NCBI RefSeq assembly: GCF_003970915.1
Contig: NZ_RXOF01000002.1
Coordinates: forward strand, 186,001-250,000
Length of the DNA stretch: 64,000 nucleotides
Source of the DNA: Hymenobacter gummosus
GTDB taxonomy: Bacteria > Bacteroidota > Bacteroidia > Cytophagales > Hymenobacteraceae
Reading direction: 5' to 3'
A program made the position numbers and the translations under genes. The notes under the pieces were generated by a model. That model saw nothing but the letters and a program-made list of their open reading frames with translations, was not told the DNA's origin and made no database searches. Below, piece after piece: positions 1-7,465 of this stretch (position 1 is its first letter; every line of letters begins with the position of its first letter).

Positions 1-1
1 G

Positions 2-895
2 TCGTCGCAGGGACTTTCCGTGCTGATTCCGGTGTACAACTGGCCCGTGCGGGGGCTGGTGCAGGCCTTGCTGGCGCAGATGCCCGCCTGGCCCGGGCCG
101 GTGGAAATTCTGCTGCTCGACGACGGCTCGGCGGCGGAGTACCAGGCGCAAAACCAGCCGCTGAGCGGCCTTTCCGGGGTGCAGTACCGCGAATTGGCGC
201 AGAACGTGGGCCGCGCTGCCATCCGCAATCAGCTGGTGGCCTGGGCCCGGCACCCCTGGCTGCTGCTGCTCGACAACGACTCCTCCGTGCCCGATGCCGA
301 CTTTCTGCGCCGCTACGCCGCCGCGCTGCCCCAGGCGCCGGTGCTGGTGGGCGGCACTTGCTACGAAGCCCAGCCGCCCGCCGAGGCCAGCCTGCGGCTG
401 CGCTGGCACTACGGCCGGCAGCGGGAGCAGCGCCCCGCCGCCCGACGCCAGCACGACCCCTACGCCCAGCTGACCATCAACAACCTGCTGATCCGGGCCG
501 AGGTGTTCCGCCGCTTCGGCCTCGACGAGACGCTGACGCGCTACGGCCACGAGGACACCAAGTTTGGCTGGCGCCTGCGCGAAGCCCGGGTGCCCGTCGT
601 GCACCTCGACAACCCCGTGCGCCACGACGGGCTGGAGCCGACCGAGGTGTTTCTGCGCAAAACCCACGACGCGGTGCGGAACCTGGCCGCCCTTTACCGC
701 GCCGAAGGCCTGGGCACCGATTCGCGCCTGCTCCAAACGGCCCTGCGCCTGCGGCGCCTGGGCCTGGCCGGGGCGGCCCGCGCCGCGCTGCACGCCGCCG
801 CGCCGCTGCTGCTCCGCCGCATCCTCAGTCCCGCCGCCCCCGATTTGCGCGCCTTCGACCTGCTCAAGCTCGGCTGGCTGCTGCAGGAGCTATAA
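2..895 (+). CDS. Glycosyltransferase family 2, 5' end cut by window
   Basis: Transfers a sugar from a nucleotide-sugar donor, probably at the cytoplasmic face in surface glycan synthesis. The reading frame is open from the window edge and starts in SVLIPVYN, the first beta strand of the GT-A fold, so the in-frame GTG at 20 is not a real start and the true one lies upstream. An acidic cluster LLLDNDSS fits the DxD metal/nucleotide site and GHEDTKFGWRL fits the ED region of GT2 enzymes. The C-terminal third is Arg/Leu/Ala-rich without clear transmembrane segments. The acceptor cannot be told. Family certain, specificity unknown. Confidence 0.85.
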   Translation, partial: SSQGLSVLIPVYNWPVRGLVQALLAQMPAWPGPVEILLLDDGSAAEYQAQNQPLSGLSGVQYRELAQNVGRAAIRNQLVAWARHPWLLLLDNDSSVPDADFLRRYAAALPQAPVLVGGTCYEAQPPAEASLRLRWHYGRQREQRPAARRQHDPYAQLTINNLLIRAEVFRRFGLDETLTRYGHEDTKFGWRLREARVPVVHLDNPVRHDGLEPTEVFLRKTHDAVRNLAALYRAEGLGTDSRLLQTALRLRRLGLAGAARAALHAAAPLLLRRILSPAAPDLRAFDLLKLGWLLQEL

Positions 896-901
896 AAAGG
901 C

Positions 902-1008
902 GGCGCCACGACTTTAGGAGTCGTGGCGCCAGCACGCTTACTAAGCATTACGCCAGCCTTGACCAGCCGCTTAAAAATAATGGTGCCACAGCTTCGAGCC
1001 GTGGCACC
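902..1008. repeat. Two related intergenic hairpins
   Basis: 902-913 pairs perfectly with 919-930 (12 bp, 5-nt loop). 982-989 pairs with 1001-1008 (8 bp) and has the same GG(C/T)GCCAC...GTGG(C/T)(G/A)CC outline. Neither is followed by a T tract, so they read as members of a palindromic repeat family rather than terminators. Confidence 0.6.
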
Positions 1009-1080
1009 ACTGGGAACGAGATTCGTCCGCTAAGCCGAACGAAACGAAGTTCAGCGAAGCTAATCCGCCGAAATCCGGGA

Positions 1081-1986
1081 TTAGTCGTTGTCGGTGTTTT
1101 TCACCTCCGACTTCACTTCCTTGTAGCCTTCCTTGGTTTTCTCGCCTACTTTCTTGGCGGCGTTACCGATTTTCTGACCGACGGTCTTGCCGGCGTCTTT
1201 CACGTCGGAGGCGGTGTTGCTGGCGGCCTGGCCTACTTTGCTCCGCTCGTCGCGGGTTTCCACTTCGGCTTCGCGGGCTTCGCCTTTCACGGCTTCGGCG
1301 CCCTGCTCGGCGCGGATGGCCGTTTTATTGGCCGACTTGATGCCGGCGTACTTCAGCTTTTCCTTCTGGATTTCGGCCAAATCCTTGGCCGGAATGTCGC
1401 CCTTCACCTTGTCGTAGGCTTCATCGAGGGCGCGCCACTCCATGTTGATGTACTGCCAGTCTTCCAGGTCGTACTTGCCGGCGTTGTCGTTGACGTTCTT
1501 CACGAACGACTCGTAGGTCTGGCGGGCATTGGCGGCCGTAATCTGGGCGGCGGCGTTCGAGGCGGTGTAATACTTGCCGGGCTTGGTGGGCATGGCGGCC
1601 GCTCCGCCGGCACTCATCGAGCCGCTGCCGTAGGCGGTGCTACGCTTGTCGTAGGCGGTGGTGTAGCGGGTTTTCAGCTGCTCGTACTCGGTTTTGCGGG
1701 CCTCATCCCAGCTGTTCATGTTGGCTTCGGCGGCGGCTACCTTGGCGTCGTAGTCGTTTTTCAGCTGGGTGGTTTCTTCGTCCCATTCGGCCTGGGTTTT
1801 GTTGCCCACGGCTTCAGCGTTGGCCTCGGTGTTGGCCACGAAGGTTTTGAAATCCTCGTAAGCCTGGTCGGTTTCGGCGGCGGCTTCCTGCTGGTCGGCG
1901 CGGTTGCAGCTGGTGGTGGTCAGCGCCGTGCCGCTGCTGAGCAGCACCAGGGCCAGGGCGTGGAGGGCAAAAGACTTTTTAAGCAT
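1081..1986 (-). CDS. Predicted coiled-coil lipoprotein, function unknown
   Basis: 301 residues. Residues 1-26 form a signal peptide ending TTTS before Cys27, a weak lipobox, so lipidation is likely but not certain. The mature part is highly charged and rich in Ala, Glu, Lys and Thr. It looks helical and coiled-coil, with a low-complexity stretch SAGGAAAMPTKPGKY in the middle. The last 50 residues resemble LEA-type repeats (V-K-D-A-G-K-T-V-G-Q-K-I-G). No enzymatic motif is visible. It is transcribed alone, diverging from the DegT gene. A repeat-like stretch (TCCGGGATTA) abuts the stop codon and a similar one lies downstream of ffh near 37381. Confidence 0.75.
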   Translation of the reverse strand: MLKKSFALHALALVLLSSGTALTTTSCNRADQQEAAAETDQAYEDFKTFVANTEANAEAVGNKTQAEWDEETTQLKNDYDAKVAAAEANMNSWDEARKTEYEQLKTRYTTAYDKRSTAYGSGSMSAGGAAAMPTKPGKYYTASNAAAQITAANARQTYESFVKNVNDNAGKYDLEDWQYINMEWRALDEAYDKVKGDIPAKDLAEIQKEKLKYAGIKSANKTAIRAEQGAEAVKGEAREAEVETRDERSKVGQAASNTASDVKDAGKTVGQKIGNAAKKVGEKTKEGYKEVKSEVKNTDND

Positions 1987-2216
1987 GGTCGTAGCTAGGT
2001 TACGGTGGGGAAGGAATGAGCCCGCAGATTGCGGCAGCGGGCATTTGGGGCGCTAAACGCAAGCCCTACATAGCAGGTTACGCATACAGCGGCCGGGGCG
2101 GCTGGTTTTTTTGGCATTTTGCCGGTCCAAACCGGGCCGCCGCTACTGTTGGGCTACCCGCCCGCCTATCTTTAGGCCCGTTTCCCGGTCTGCGGGCCAT
2201 TTTCTGCTTTGCTGTC

Positions 2217-3389
2217 GTGCCTGATTTTTCGCCCTTGTCCGCGCCGCCCGCGCCCATCCGTCTGCTCGATTTGCCCGCCCAGCACGCCCCTATTCAGGCC
2301 GAGCTGGATGCGGCCCTGCGGCGGGTGATGCAGGAAGGCGCCTTCATTCAGGGGCCCGACGTGCAGCACTTTGCCGCCGAGCTGGGCCACTTCCTCGGCG
2401 GGGCCCACGTGGTGCCCTGCGCCAACGGCACCGACGCCCTGCAGCTGGCCCTGATGAGCCTGGATCTGCAGCCCGGCGACGAAGTCATCGTGCCGGCCTT
2501 CACCTACGTAGCTACGGCCGAAGCCGCCGCCGTGCTGGGTTTGCGCCCCGTGCTGGCCGACGTCGACCCCGCCACGTTCAACCTCGACCCGGCCGCCGCG
2601 GAAGCTGCCATCGGCCCGCGCACCCGCGCCATCCTGGCCGTGCACCTCTACGGGCAGTGCGCCGACCTGACGGCCCTGCGCCAACTGGCCGATAAGCACG
2701 GTCTGGCCCTTATCGAGGACAACGCCCAGGCCATCGGGGCCACCTGGCAGCAGGCCGACGGCGCGCTGGCCTACGCCGGCACGGTGGGGGAGGTAGGCAC
2801 CACTTCGTTTTTCCCCTCCAAAAACCTCGGCTGCCTGGGCGACGGCGGCGCCCTGCTCACCCGCGACGCGGCCCGCGCCACCGCGCTGCAGGAGCTGGCC
2901 AACCACGGCCAGCCCCGCGGCCGCAAGTACCTGCACGCGCGCATCGGCCTGAACTCCCGCCTCGATACCCTGCAGGCCGCCCTGCTGCGCGTGAAACTGC
3001 CCCAGCTAGCTGCCTGGACGGCCGCCCGGCAGCGCGTAGCCGCCCGTTACGACGCCCTGCTGGCCGCGGTGCCCGGCCTGCACATCCCAGCCCGGCAGCC
3101 GGGCAGCACCCACGTCTTTCACCAGTACACCCTCACGCTCGACGCCGAAACCCGCCGCGACGCCCTGCAGCAGCACCTGCAGCAGCGGGGCGTGCCGTCG
3201 GTGGTGTATTACCCGGTGCCGGTGCACTTGCAGCCCGCCTATGCCCACCTGGGTTACCGCGCCGGGCAGTTTCCGGTGGCCGAGCAGCTCTGCCGCACGG
3301 TGCTGTCCGTGCCCATTCACCCGGGCCTGACCGACGAGCAGGTGGCCTGCGTGGCCGAAGCGGTGAAAACCGGGCTGGCGCCGGTTTAG
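2217..3389 (+). CDS. DegT/DnrJ/EryC1 sugar aminotransferase (WbpE/WlbC-like)
   Basis: PLP-dependent transfer of an amino group to a keto-sugar nucleotide. The 390 residues match the family length. Visible motifs are NGTDALQLAL (cofactor phosphate loop), IEDNAQAIGA, and the Schiff-base lysine in FFPSKNLGCLGDGG. These read most like aminotransferases making 3-amino-2,3-dideoxy uronic sugars. The frame is open back to 2016, but that extension is Gly/Trp/Phe-rich junk. The GTG at 2217 gives VPDFSPLSAPPAPIRLLDLP, the usual N-terminus, and a TATCTTTA box at 2167-2174 fits a start downstream of it. The Gfo/Idh dehydrogenase at 4860 is a plausible pathway partner. The last codons lie in a palindromic repeat. 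Confidence 0.9.
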   Translation: MPDFSPLSAPPAPIRLLDLPAQHAPIQAELDAALRRVMQEGAFIQGPDVQHFAAELGHFLGGAHVVPCANGTDALQLALMSLDLQPGDEVIVPAFTYVATAEAAAVLGLRPVLADVDPATFNLDPAAAEAAIGPRTRAILAVHLYGQCADLTALRQLADKHGLALIEDNAQAIGATWQQADGALAYAGTVGEVGTTSFFPSKNLGCLGDGGALLTRDAARATALQELANHGQPRGRKYLHARIGLNSRLDTLQAALLRVKLPQLAAWTAARQRVAARYDALLAAVPGLHIPARQPGSTHVFHQYTLTLDAETRRDALQQHLQQRGVPSVVYYPVPVHLQPAYAHLGYRAGQFPVAEQLCRTVLSVPIHPGLTDEQVACVAEAVKTGLAPV

Positions 3390-3558
3390 CGAAACGAAGT
3401 GGAGCGTAACCGGTGCCCAACATAAGGCAGGCTTTCAGCCTGCGGGCGGCGCCCGAACGAGCGGCCCCGGCCCGTCGCCACAACGCTGCACTCAGGTTGA
3501 AAACCTGCTTTATTTCGGGCACCGGTTACGCCGTCTTCGACGGCTAAACCGGCGCCAG
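3375..3558. repeat. Long composite palindrome overlapping a stop codon
   Basis: Nested arms: 3375-3390 is a perfect 16-bp reverse complement of 3543-3558, and 3405-3418 pairs with 3517-3530. Inner arms around AAGGCAGGCTTT and AAACCTGCTTT also pair imperfectly. The left outer arm includes the last codons and TAG of the aminotransferase. There is no coding capacity, so it is MITE-like or REP-like. Confidence 0.8.
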
Positions 3559-3636
3559 CGGCCGATTTGCCTTCTGCCTAATACCGTTTTTTCTTCGTGC
3601 CGTAGAAGGCAACTACCGCACCTTTTCCTCCGAATT

Positions 3637-4476
3637 ATGTCCCGCCGTTTCCTGACCCTTGCCGTGGCCCTGACGGCTGCGGCCGGCCTGAGCGCCGCCA
3701 TTATCAAGCCCGCTGCCACGCCCGAGCCCATCGAGCCCGCGCAGGGCTTCAACATCTTTTCCGTCGACCAGGACGTGGCGCTGGGCAACCAGGTGGCCCA
3801 CCAGACCGACTCCATGTACCAGGCCAAGGGCCAGCTGATGGCCCGCAGCAACAATGCCCGCGCCTACCAGCTCCTCGACGCGGTGGTGAAGCGCGTGCTC
3901 GACAACGGCAACCTGAAATACCGCACCCAGTTTCCCTGGGACGTGAAGCTTATCAAGGACGACGCCACCCAAAACGCCTTTGCCACGCCCGGCGGGCACA
4001 TTTACGTGTTTACGGGCCTGGTGAAATTCCTCGATAATGAAAGCCAGCTGGCCGGCGTGCTGGGCCACGAAATTGCCCACGCCGACCGCCGCCACAGCAC
4101 CCAGCTGCTGCAGCGCCAGTACGGCATCGGCATGCTGGCCAGCGTGGTGCTGGGCAAAAACCAGGGCATGCTGGCCCAAATTGCCAACGGCCTGGCCGGC
4201 GTGACCTCGCTCAAGTTCAGCCGCACCTTCGAGCAGGAAGCCGATAAGTACTCCACCATCTACCTGAACGGCACCAAATACTACGCCTGCGACGGGGCCG
4301 CCGGCTTCTTCATCAAGGCCGAAAAGCAGGGCGGCGGCAATCCGCCCGAATTCCTGAGCACCCACCCCAACCCCGGCTCCCGGGTGCAGGCCATTCAGGG
4401 CAGCGCCCGGCAGCTGGGCTGCACCAACCGCAACCCGGGCAACAACAACTTCGCGGAGCTGAAGCGGCTGCTGTAA
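3637..4476 (+). CDS. M48 family zinc metalloprotease, periplasmic
   Basis: 279 residues. A Sec signal peptide covers about residues 1-21. The protease core carries HEIAH at 144-148 (two zinc ligands and the catalytic Glu) and EQEAD at 199-203, whose first Glu fits the third zinc ligand of M48 peptidases. There is no TPR domain and no multi-pass membrane region, so it resembles short Loi/BepA-core periplasmic proteases that degrade misfolded envelope proteins rather than HtpX. Palindromic elements lie on both sides and it looks monocistronic. The substrate is unknown. Confidence 0.9.
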   Translation: MSRRFLTLAVALTAAAGLSAAIIKPAATPEPIEPAQGFNIFSVDQDVALGNQVAHQTDSMYQAKGQLMARSNNARAYQLLDAVVKRVLDNGNLKYRTQFPWDVKLIKDDATQNAFATPGGHIYVFTGLVKFLDNESQLAGVLGHEIAHADRRHSTQLLQRQYGIGMLASVVLGKNQGMLAQIANGLAGVTSLKFSRTFEQEADKYSTIYLNGTKYYACDGAAGFFIKAEKQGGGNPPEFLSTHPNPGSRVQAIQGSARQLGCTNRNPGNNNFAELKRLL

Positions 4477-4492
4477 CCGGTGCAGCGCGGTT

Positions 4493-4583
4493 GTGAACTA
4501 TTCAAGAGAAATCGAAAAATAGTCTACACAAAAGGGCCCTGAGCGTGTGGACTATTCTTCGATTTCTCCTGAATAGTCCACAC
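4493..4583. repeat. Palindromic element with nested arms
   Basis: 4493-4529 is a near-perfect reverse complement of 4545-4583, and each arm is itself an imperfect palindrome (GACTATTC...GAATAGTC). It follows the M48 gene directly. The centre holds AAAGGGCCCT. Together with the next element it fills most of the gap 4477-4859, where no gene is seen. Confidence 0.75.
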
Positions 4584-4601
4584 GCTTGTCCTAATAAAAT
4601 G

Positions 4602-4764
4602 CCCCGGCCGCGTAGCGGTGCCACGTCAATAGCACAGGAAAAGAAAGACCGAGCTCCGTAGGAGCGGCACCTTGCCTGCGCGGACAGAGTGCCGCTCCTA
4701 CGGAGCTCGAAACATTCTTATCTACCGGTTTGGCTATTGATGTAGTGCCCCTACGCGGCTGGGG
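4602..4764. repeat. MITE-like palindrome with 20-bp perfect inner arms
   Basis: Outer ends CCCCGGCCGCGTAG and CTACGCGGCTGGGG pair with one mismatch. GTCAATAGC pairs with GGCTATTGAT. The inner arms 4651-4670 and 4689-4708 are perfect 20-bp reverse complements. Non-coding. Confidence 0.75.
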
Positions 4765-4859
4765 CAGTTGGCGGGAACAGCATCCAAGGCTTGGGGCGGT
4801 AAGGTGTCCGGACCATCGTAGTTGACCGCGCATCCGCCGCTTTTTTCGCAGCTTGCGGC

Positions 4860-5906
4860 GTGTTGTCTCCCGACCTCCATTCCGCTTCCGCCGGGCCCGT
4901 CCGCTTCGTTATCTGCGGCGTGGGCCACATCGGCCGCCGCCACGCCGCGCTGGTGGCCCGCCACCCCGGCGCCCAGCTCACGGCCCTGATTGATACCAAC
5001 GAGCAGCTGCGAGCCGGCCTCGAAGCCGAGTTTGCGGGCGTGCCCTTCTTCGCCTCCCTCGACGACTACCTCGCCCACGGCCCCGCGGCCGACGTGCTGA
5101 CGGTGGCCACGCCTAATTACCTGCACGCCCCGCAGGCCCTCCGGGGGCTGCGCCACGGGCTGCACGTGGTGGTCGAAAAGCCCATTGCCCTGCGCAAAGC
5201 CGACGCCGAAGACCTGGTGCACACCGCCCTGCAAACCGGCCGGCTGGTGTTCGGAGTGATGCAGAACCGCTATTCGCCGCCCGCCGCCTGGCTGAAACAG
5301 GTGTACGACGCGGGCCGGCTGGGCCAGATTTACCTGGTGCAGCTGAACTGCTTCTGGAACCGCGACGCCCGCTACTACCGCCCCGGCTCCTGGCACGGCA
5401 CCCGGGCGCAGGACGGGGGCACGCTGTTTACCCAGTTCAGCCACTTCGTCGATTTGCTCTACTGGGTGTTCGGCGACATTACCAACATCACGGCCCGCTT
5501 CCGCGACTTCAACCACCAGCAGCTCACCGAGTTCGAGGACTCCGGCCTGGTGATGTTTGACCTAGTGCGCGGCGGCGCGGGCACCTTGCAGTACAGCACC
5601 GCCGTGTGGGACCGGAACCTGGAAAGCTCCCTGACGGTCATTGCCGAGCACGGCAGCCTGCGCCTGGGCGGCCAGTACCTCGACAAGGTGGAGTACTGCC
5701 ACCTGCAGGGCTACGAGCTGCCCCCGCTGCCGCCCACCAACCCGGCCAACAACTACGGCCCCTACCAGGGCTCGGCCGCCAACCACGTGCAGGTTATCGA
5801 GAACGTGGTGGACACGGTGCAGAAGCGGGGCTACGCCACCACCAACGCGCTGGAAGGGCTGAAAGTGGTGGATATCATCGAGCGGATTTACAGTCTAAAG
5901 TCCTGA
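4860..5906 (+). CDS. Gfo/Idh/MocA oxidoreductase, UDP-GlcNAc(A) 3-dehydrogenase-like
   Basis: NAD(P)-dependent sugar oxidoreductase of 348 residues. The Rossmann motif GVGHIG is at 20-25 and the family EKP motif at 106-108 (VVVEKPIALRK). The C-terminal domain contains RYSPPAAWLKQV, FWNRDARYY and GGTLFTQFSHFVDLLYW, which match the WbpB/WlbA branch that oxidises C3 of UDP-GlcNAc uronic acid. That is the step before a WbpE/WlbC aminotransferase, and such an enzyme is encoded 1.5 kb upstream. The start is GTG at 4860. The next gene begins 6 nt after the stop. Confidence 0.85.
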   Translation: MLSPDLHSASAGPVRFVICGVGHIGRRHAALVARHPGAQLTALIDTNEQLRAGLEAEFAGVPFFASLDDYLAHGPAADVLTVATPNYLHAPQALRGLRHGLHVVVEKPIALRKADAEDLVHTALQTGRLVFGVMQNRYSPPAAWLKQVYDAGRLGQIYLVQLNCFWNRDARYYRPGSWHGTRAQDGGTLFTQFSHFVDLLYWVFGDITNITARFRDFNHQQLTEFEDSGLVMFDLVRGGAGTLQYSTAVWDRNLESSLTVIAEHGSLRLGGQYLDKVEYCHLQGYELPPLPPTNPANNYGPYQGSAANHVQVIENVVDTVQKRGYATTNALEGLKVVDIIERIYSLKS

Positions 5907-5912
5907 GTTGGT

Positions 5913-6437
5913 ATGCGGGTATTATCGGGTAGCGGCCTGGTCGTCGGGCGCCTGCGCTGGGATGAGTGGCTGCTGCTGGGCGGCTACGCGGCCGTGGTGT
6001 CGTGGCCCGAATGGCCGGCGGGGCCGGAGCAACAGCCGGCGGGCGACACCAGCGGCCTGGTGTCGTTGGCCCTGGTGGGGGCCGTGGTAGGCGCGACGAT
6101 GCTGGTCTTTTCGCCGGGCACGCGGTTTCGCAACGTGTACTTCTCGGCGGGCTGGCTGGTCATCAGCGGCTGGCTGGCGGTGCGAAGCCAGGCGCTGGCG
6201 CTGGAGCCGCTGGCCTTGTTCGGGCTGTATCACGCCGTGCGCTGGCACTACTGGCGGCGCAACCGGCGCGAGCTGGTGCCGGGCAGCGTGAGCCGGGCCG
6301 GGTACGAGAAGGACTATTACCGCCTGGAAAAGCGCCGCGGTACTTCGGAAGACATTCGCTACACCAAATTCCTGTTCCGGGCGGGGCTGCTGCTGTTTTT
6401 TCTGCTGCTGTGGCTCTGCATCCGGCGGCTTCCCTAA
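5913..6437 (+). CDS. Small integral membrane protein, unknown
   Basis: 174 residues with about four hydrophobic segments: near 20-31, 47-68, 75-108 (probably two passes), and a strong one near 148-168 (FLFRAGLLLFFLLLWLCI). Between the third and last lies a basic loop HYWRRNRRELVPGS. I do not recognise the family. It starts 6 nt after the dehydrogenase stop and ends 21 nt before the EcsC gene, so the three are probably co-transcribed. Confidence 0.6.
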   Translation: MRVLSGSGLVVGRLRWDEWLLLGGYAAVVSWPEWPAGPEQQPAGDTSGLVSLALVGAVVGATMLVFSPGTRFRNVYFSAGWLVISGWLAVRSQALALEPLALFGLYHAVRWHYWRRNRRELVPGSVSRAGYEKDYYRLEKRRGTSEDIRYTKFLFRAGLLLFFLLLWLCIRRLP

Positions 6438-6458
6438 CGTCCCCCGACCCATCCAGCC

Positions 6459-7202
6459 ATGATACCCGCCCAAGCCTACCAGGAGCTGCGCCGCTGGCAG
6501 CAGAAGATGCAGGCCGCGCCCGGCCCGCTCGACCGCCTGACCCGCGGCGTGCAGGTGCGCCTCAACGCGCTGCTGCCCGAAAAGCTGCACCAGGCCATTA
6601 CCGCCACCATCAAGCAGATGGTACGCGGGGTGCTGTTCGGCTCCACCCATCTCACGCGCCGCCCGCTGCTGGAAGGTTCCCTGGCCGAGCGGGAGGAGAT
6701 TGTGCGCACCCGTATCCGGCGCTACCGGCACGTGGCCGTGGTGGAGGGCGCCGCTACCGGGGCCGCCGGCTTCTTCGTGGGCCTCACCGATTTTCCGCTG
6801 CTGCTGGGCATCAAGCTCAAGCTGCTCTTCGACGTGGCCGCCCTCTACGGCTACGACGTGCAGGATTACACCGAGCGGCTCTACCTGCTGCACGTATTTC
6901 AGCTGGCCTTCAGCAGCCAGCACACCCGCAACCTCACTTACCAGCGCCTGGCCCACTGGGACGAATACCGCCAAAGCCTGCCGCCCGACGCCGCCGACTT
7001 CGACTGGCGCACCTTTCAGCAGGAGTACCGCGACTACATCGACCTGGCCAAGCTGGCCCAGCTGATACCGTTTATCGGTGCGGCCGTAGGGGCGGTGGCC
7101 AACTACCGCCTGCTGGAGCAGCTCGGCGAAACGGCCATGAACTGCTACCGCATGCGGTACTTCGGCGCAATGAGCATCGAGGAAGCAACCGGGGCGCAAT
7201 AG
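6459..7202 (+). CDS. EcsC family protein
   Basis: 247 residues. The central region VEGAATGAAGFFVGLTDFP followed by LLLGIKLKLLFDVAALYGYD is characteristic of the EcsC domain, and so is the late hydrophobic block KLAQLIPFIGAAVGAVANYR. EcsC proteins are membrane-associated; the founder is the third gene of a Bacillus ABC transporter locus, but no ABC gene is adjacent here. No catalytic residues are known. It is the last gene of a probable three-gene run and is followed by a strong hairpin shared with the convergent hydrolase gene. Confidence 0.8.
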   Translation: MIPAQAYQELRRWQQKMQAAPGPLDRLTRGVQVRLNALLPEKLHQAITATIKQMVRGVLFGSTHLTRRPLLEGSLAEREEIVRTRIRRYRHVAVVEGAATGAAGFFVGLTDFPLLLGIKLKLLFDVAALYGYDVQDYTERLYLLHVFQLAFSSQHTRNLTYQRLAHWDEYRQSLPPDAADFDWRTFQQEYRDYIDLAKLAQLIPFIGAAVGAVANYRLLEQLGETAMNCYRMRYFGAMSIEEATGAQ

Positions 7203-7216
7203 CGGCTCCCCCCGCT

Positions 7217-7429
7217 GTCATTGCGAGAAGGCACGACATTCCGCGCATCAAGCGGCGTCAATCCTTCCTCTCGAGGCACAATGGCTCAACTGGCACTAAA
7301 CCGGCCCCGCTCGAAACCACAAATGCTGGTTTCGAGCGGGGCCGGTTTCGTTCTGATAATTTTTCGTTTCTACCGGCTGTGTCGGCGGCGCTACTAGAGG
7401 AAGGATTGCCGCGCTTCGCTCGCAATGAC
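7217..7429. repeat. Inverted GTCATTGCGAG repeat pair
   Basis: The left arm (from 7217, GTCATTGCGAG through TCAATCCTTCCTCT at 7271) and the right arm (7396-7429, AGAGGAAGGATTG through CGCAATGAC) are diverged inverted copies. They bracket the terminator hairpin. The sequence style matches dispersed repeats common in Hymenobacter-type genomes (from memory, not searched). Confidence 0.65.
7298..7348. terminator. Bidirectional hairpin between convergent genes
   Basis: 7298-7319 pairs perfectly with 7327-7348 (22 bp, 7-nt loop). It has only short A/T flanks. It lies between the ends of the EcsC (+) and hydrolase (-) genes. Confidence 0.7.
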
Positions 7430-7465
7430 CGCCACCCGAACCGTCGGCCAGTGCGGCCAGTCTTG

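Noticed and set aside
902-1008. Hairpins after the first glycosyltransferase as terminators
   Set aside because: Strong stems but no T tract, and the two copies resemble each other, so a repeat family is the simpler reading.
2016-2216. 67-codon N-terminal extension of the DegT aminotransferase
   Set aside because: Composition is not protein-like, the family starts at about the GTG at 2217, and a promoter-like box lies inside the extension.
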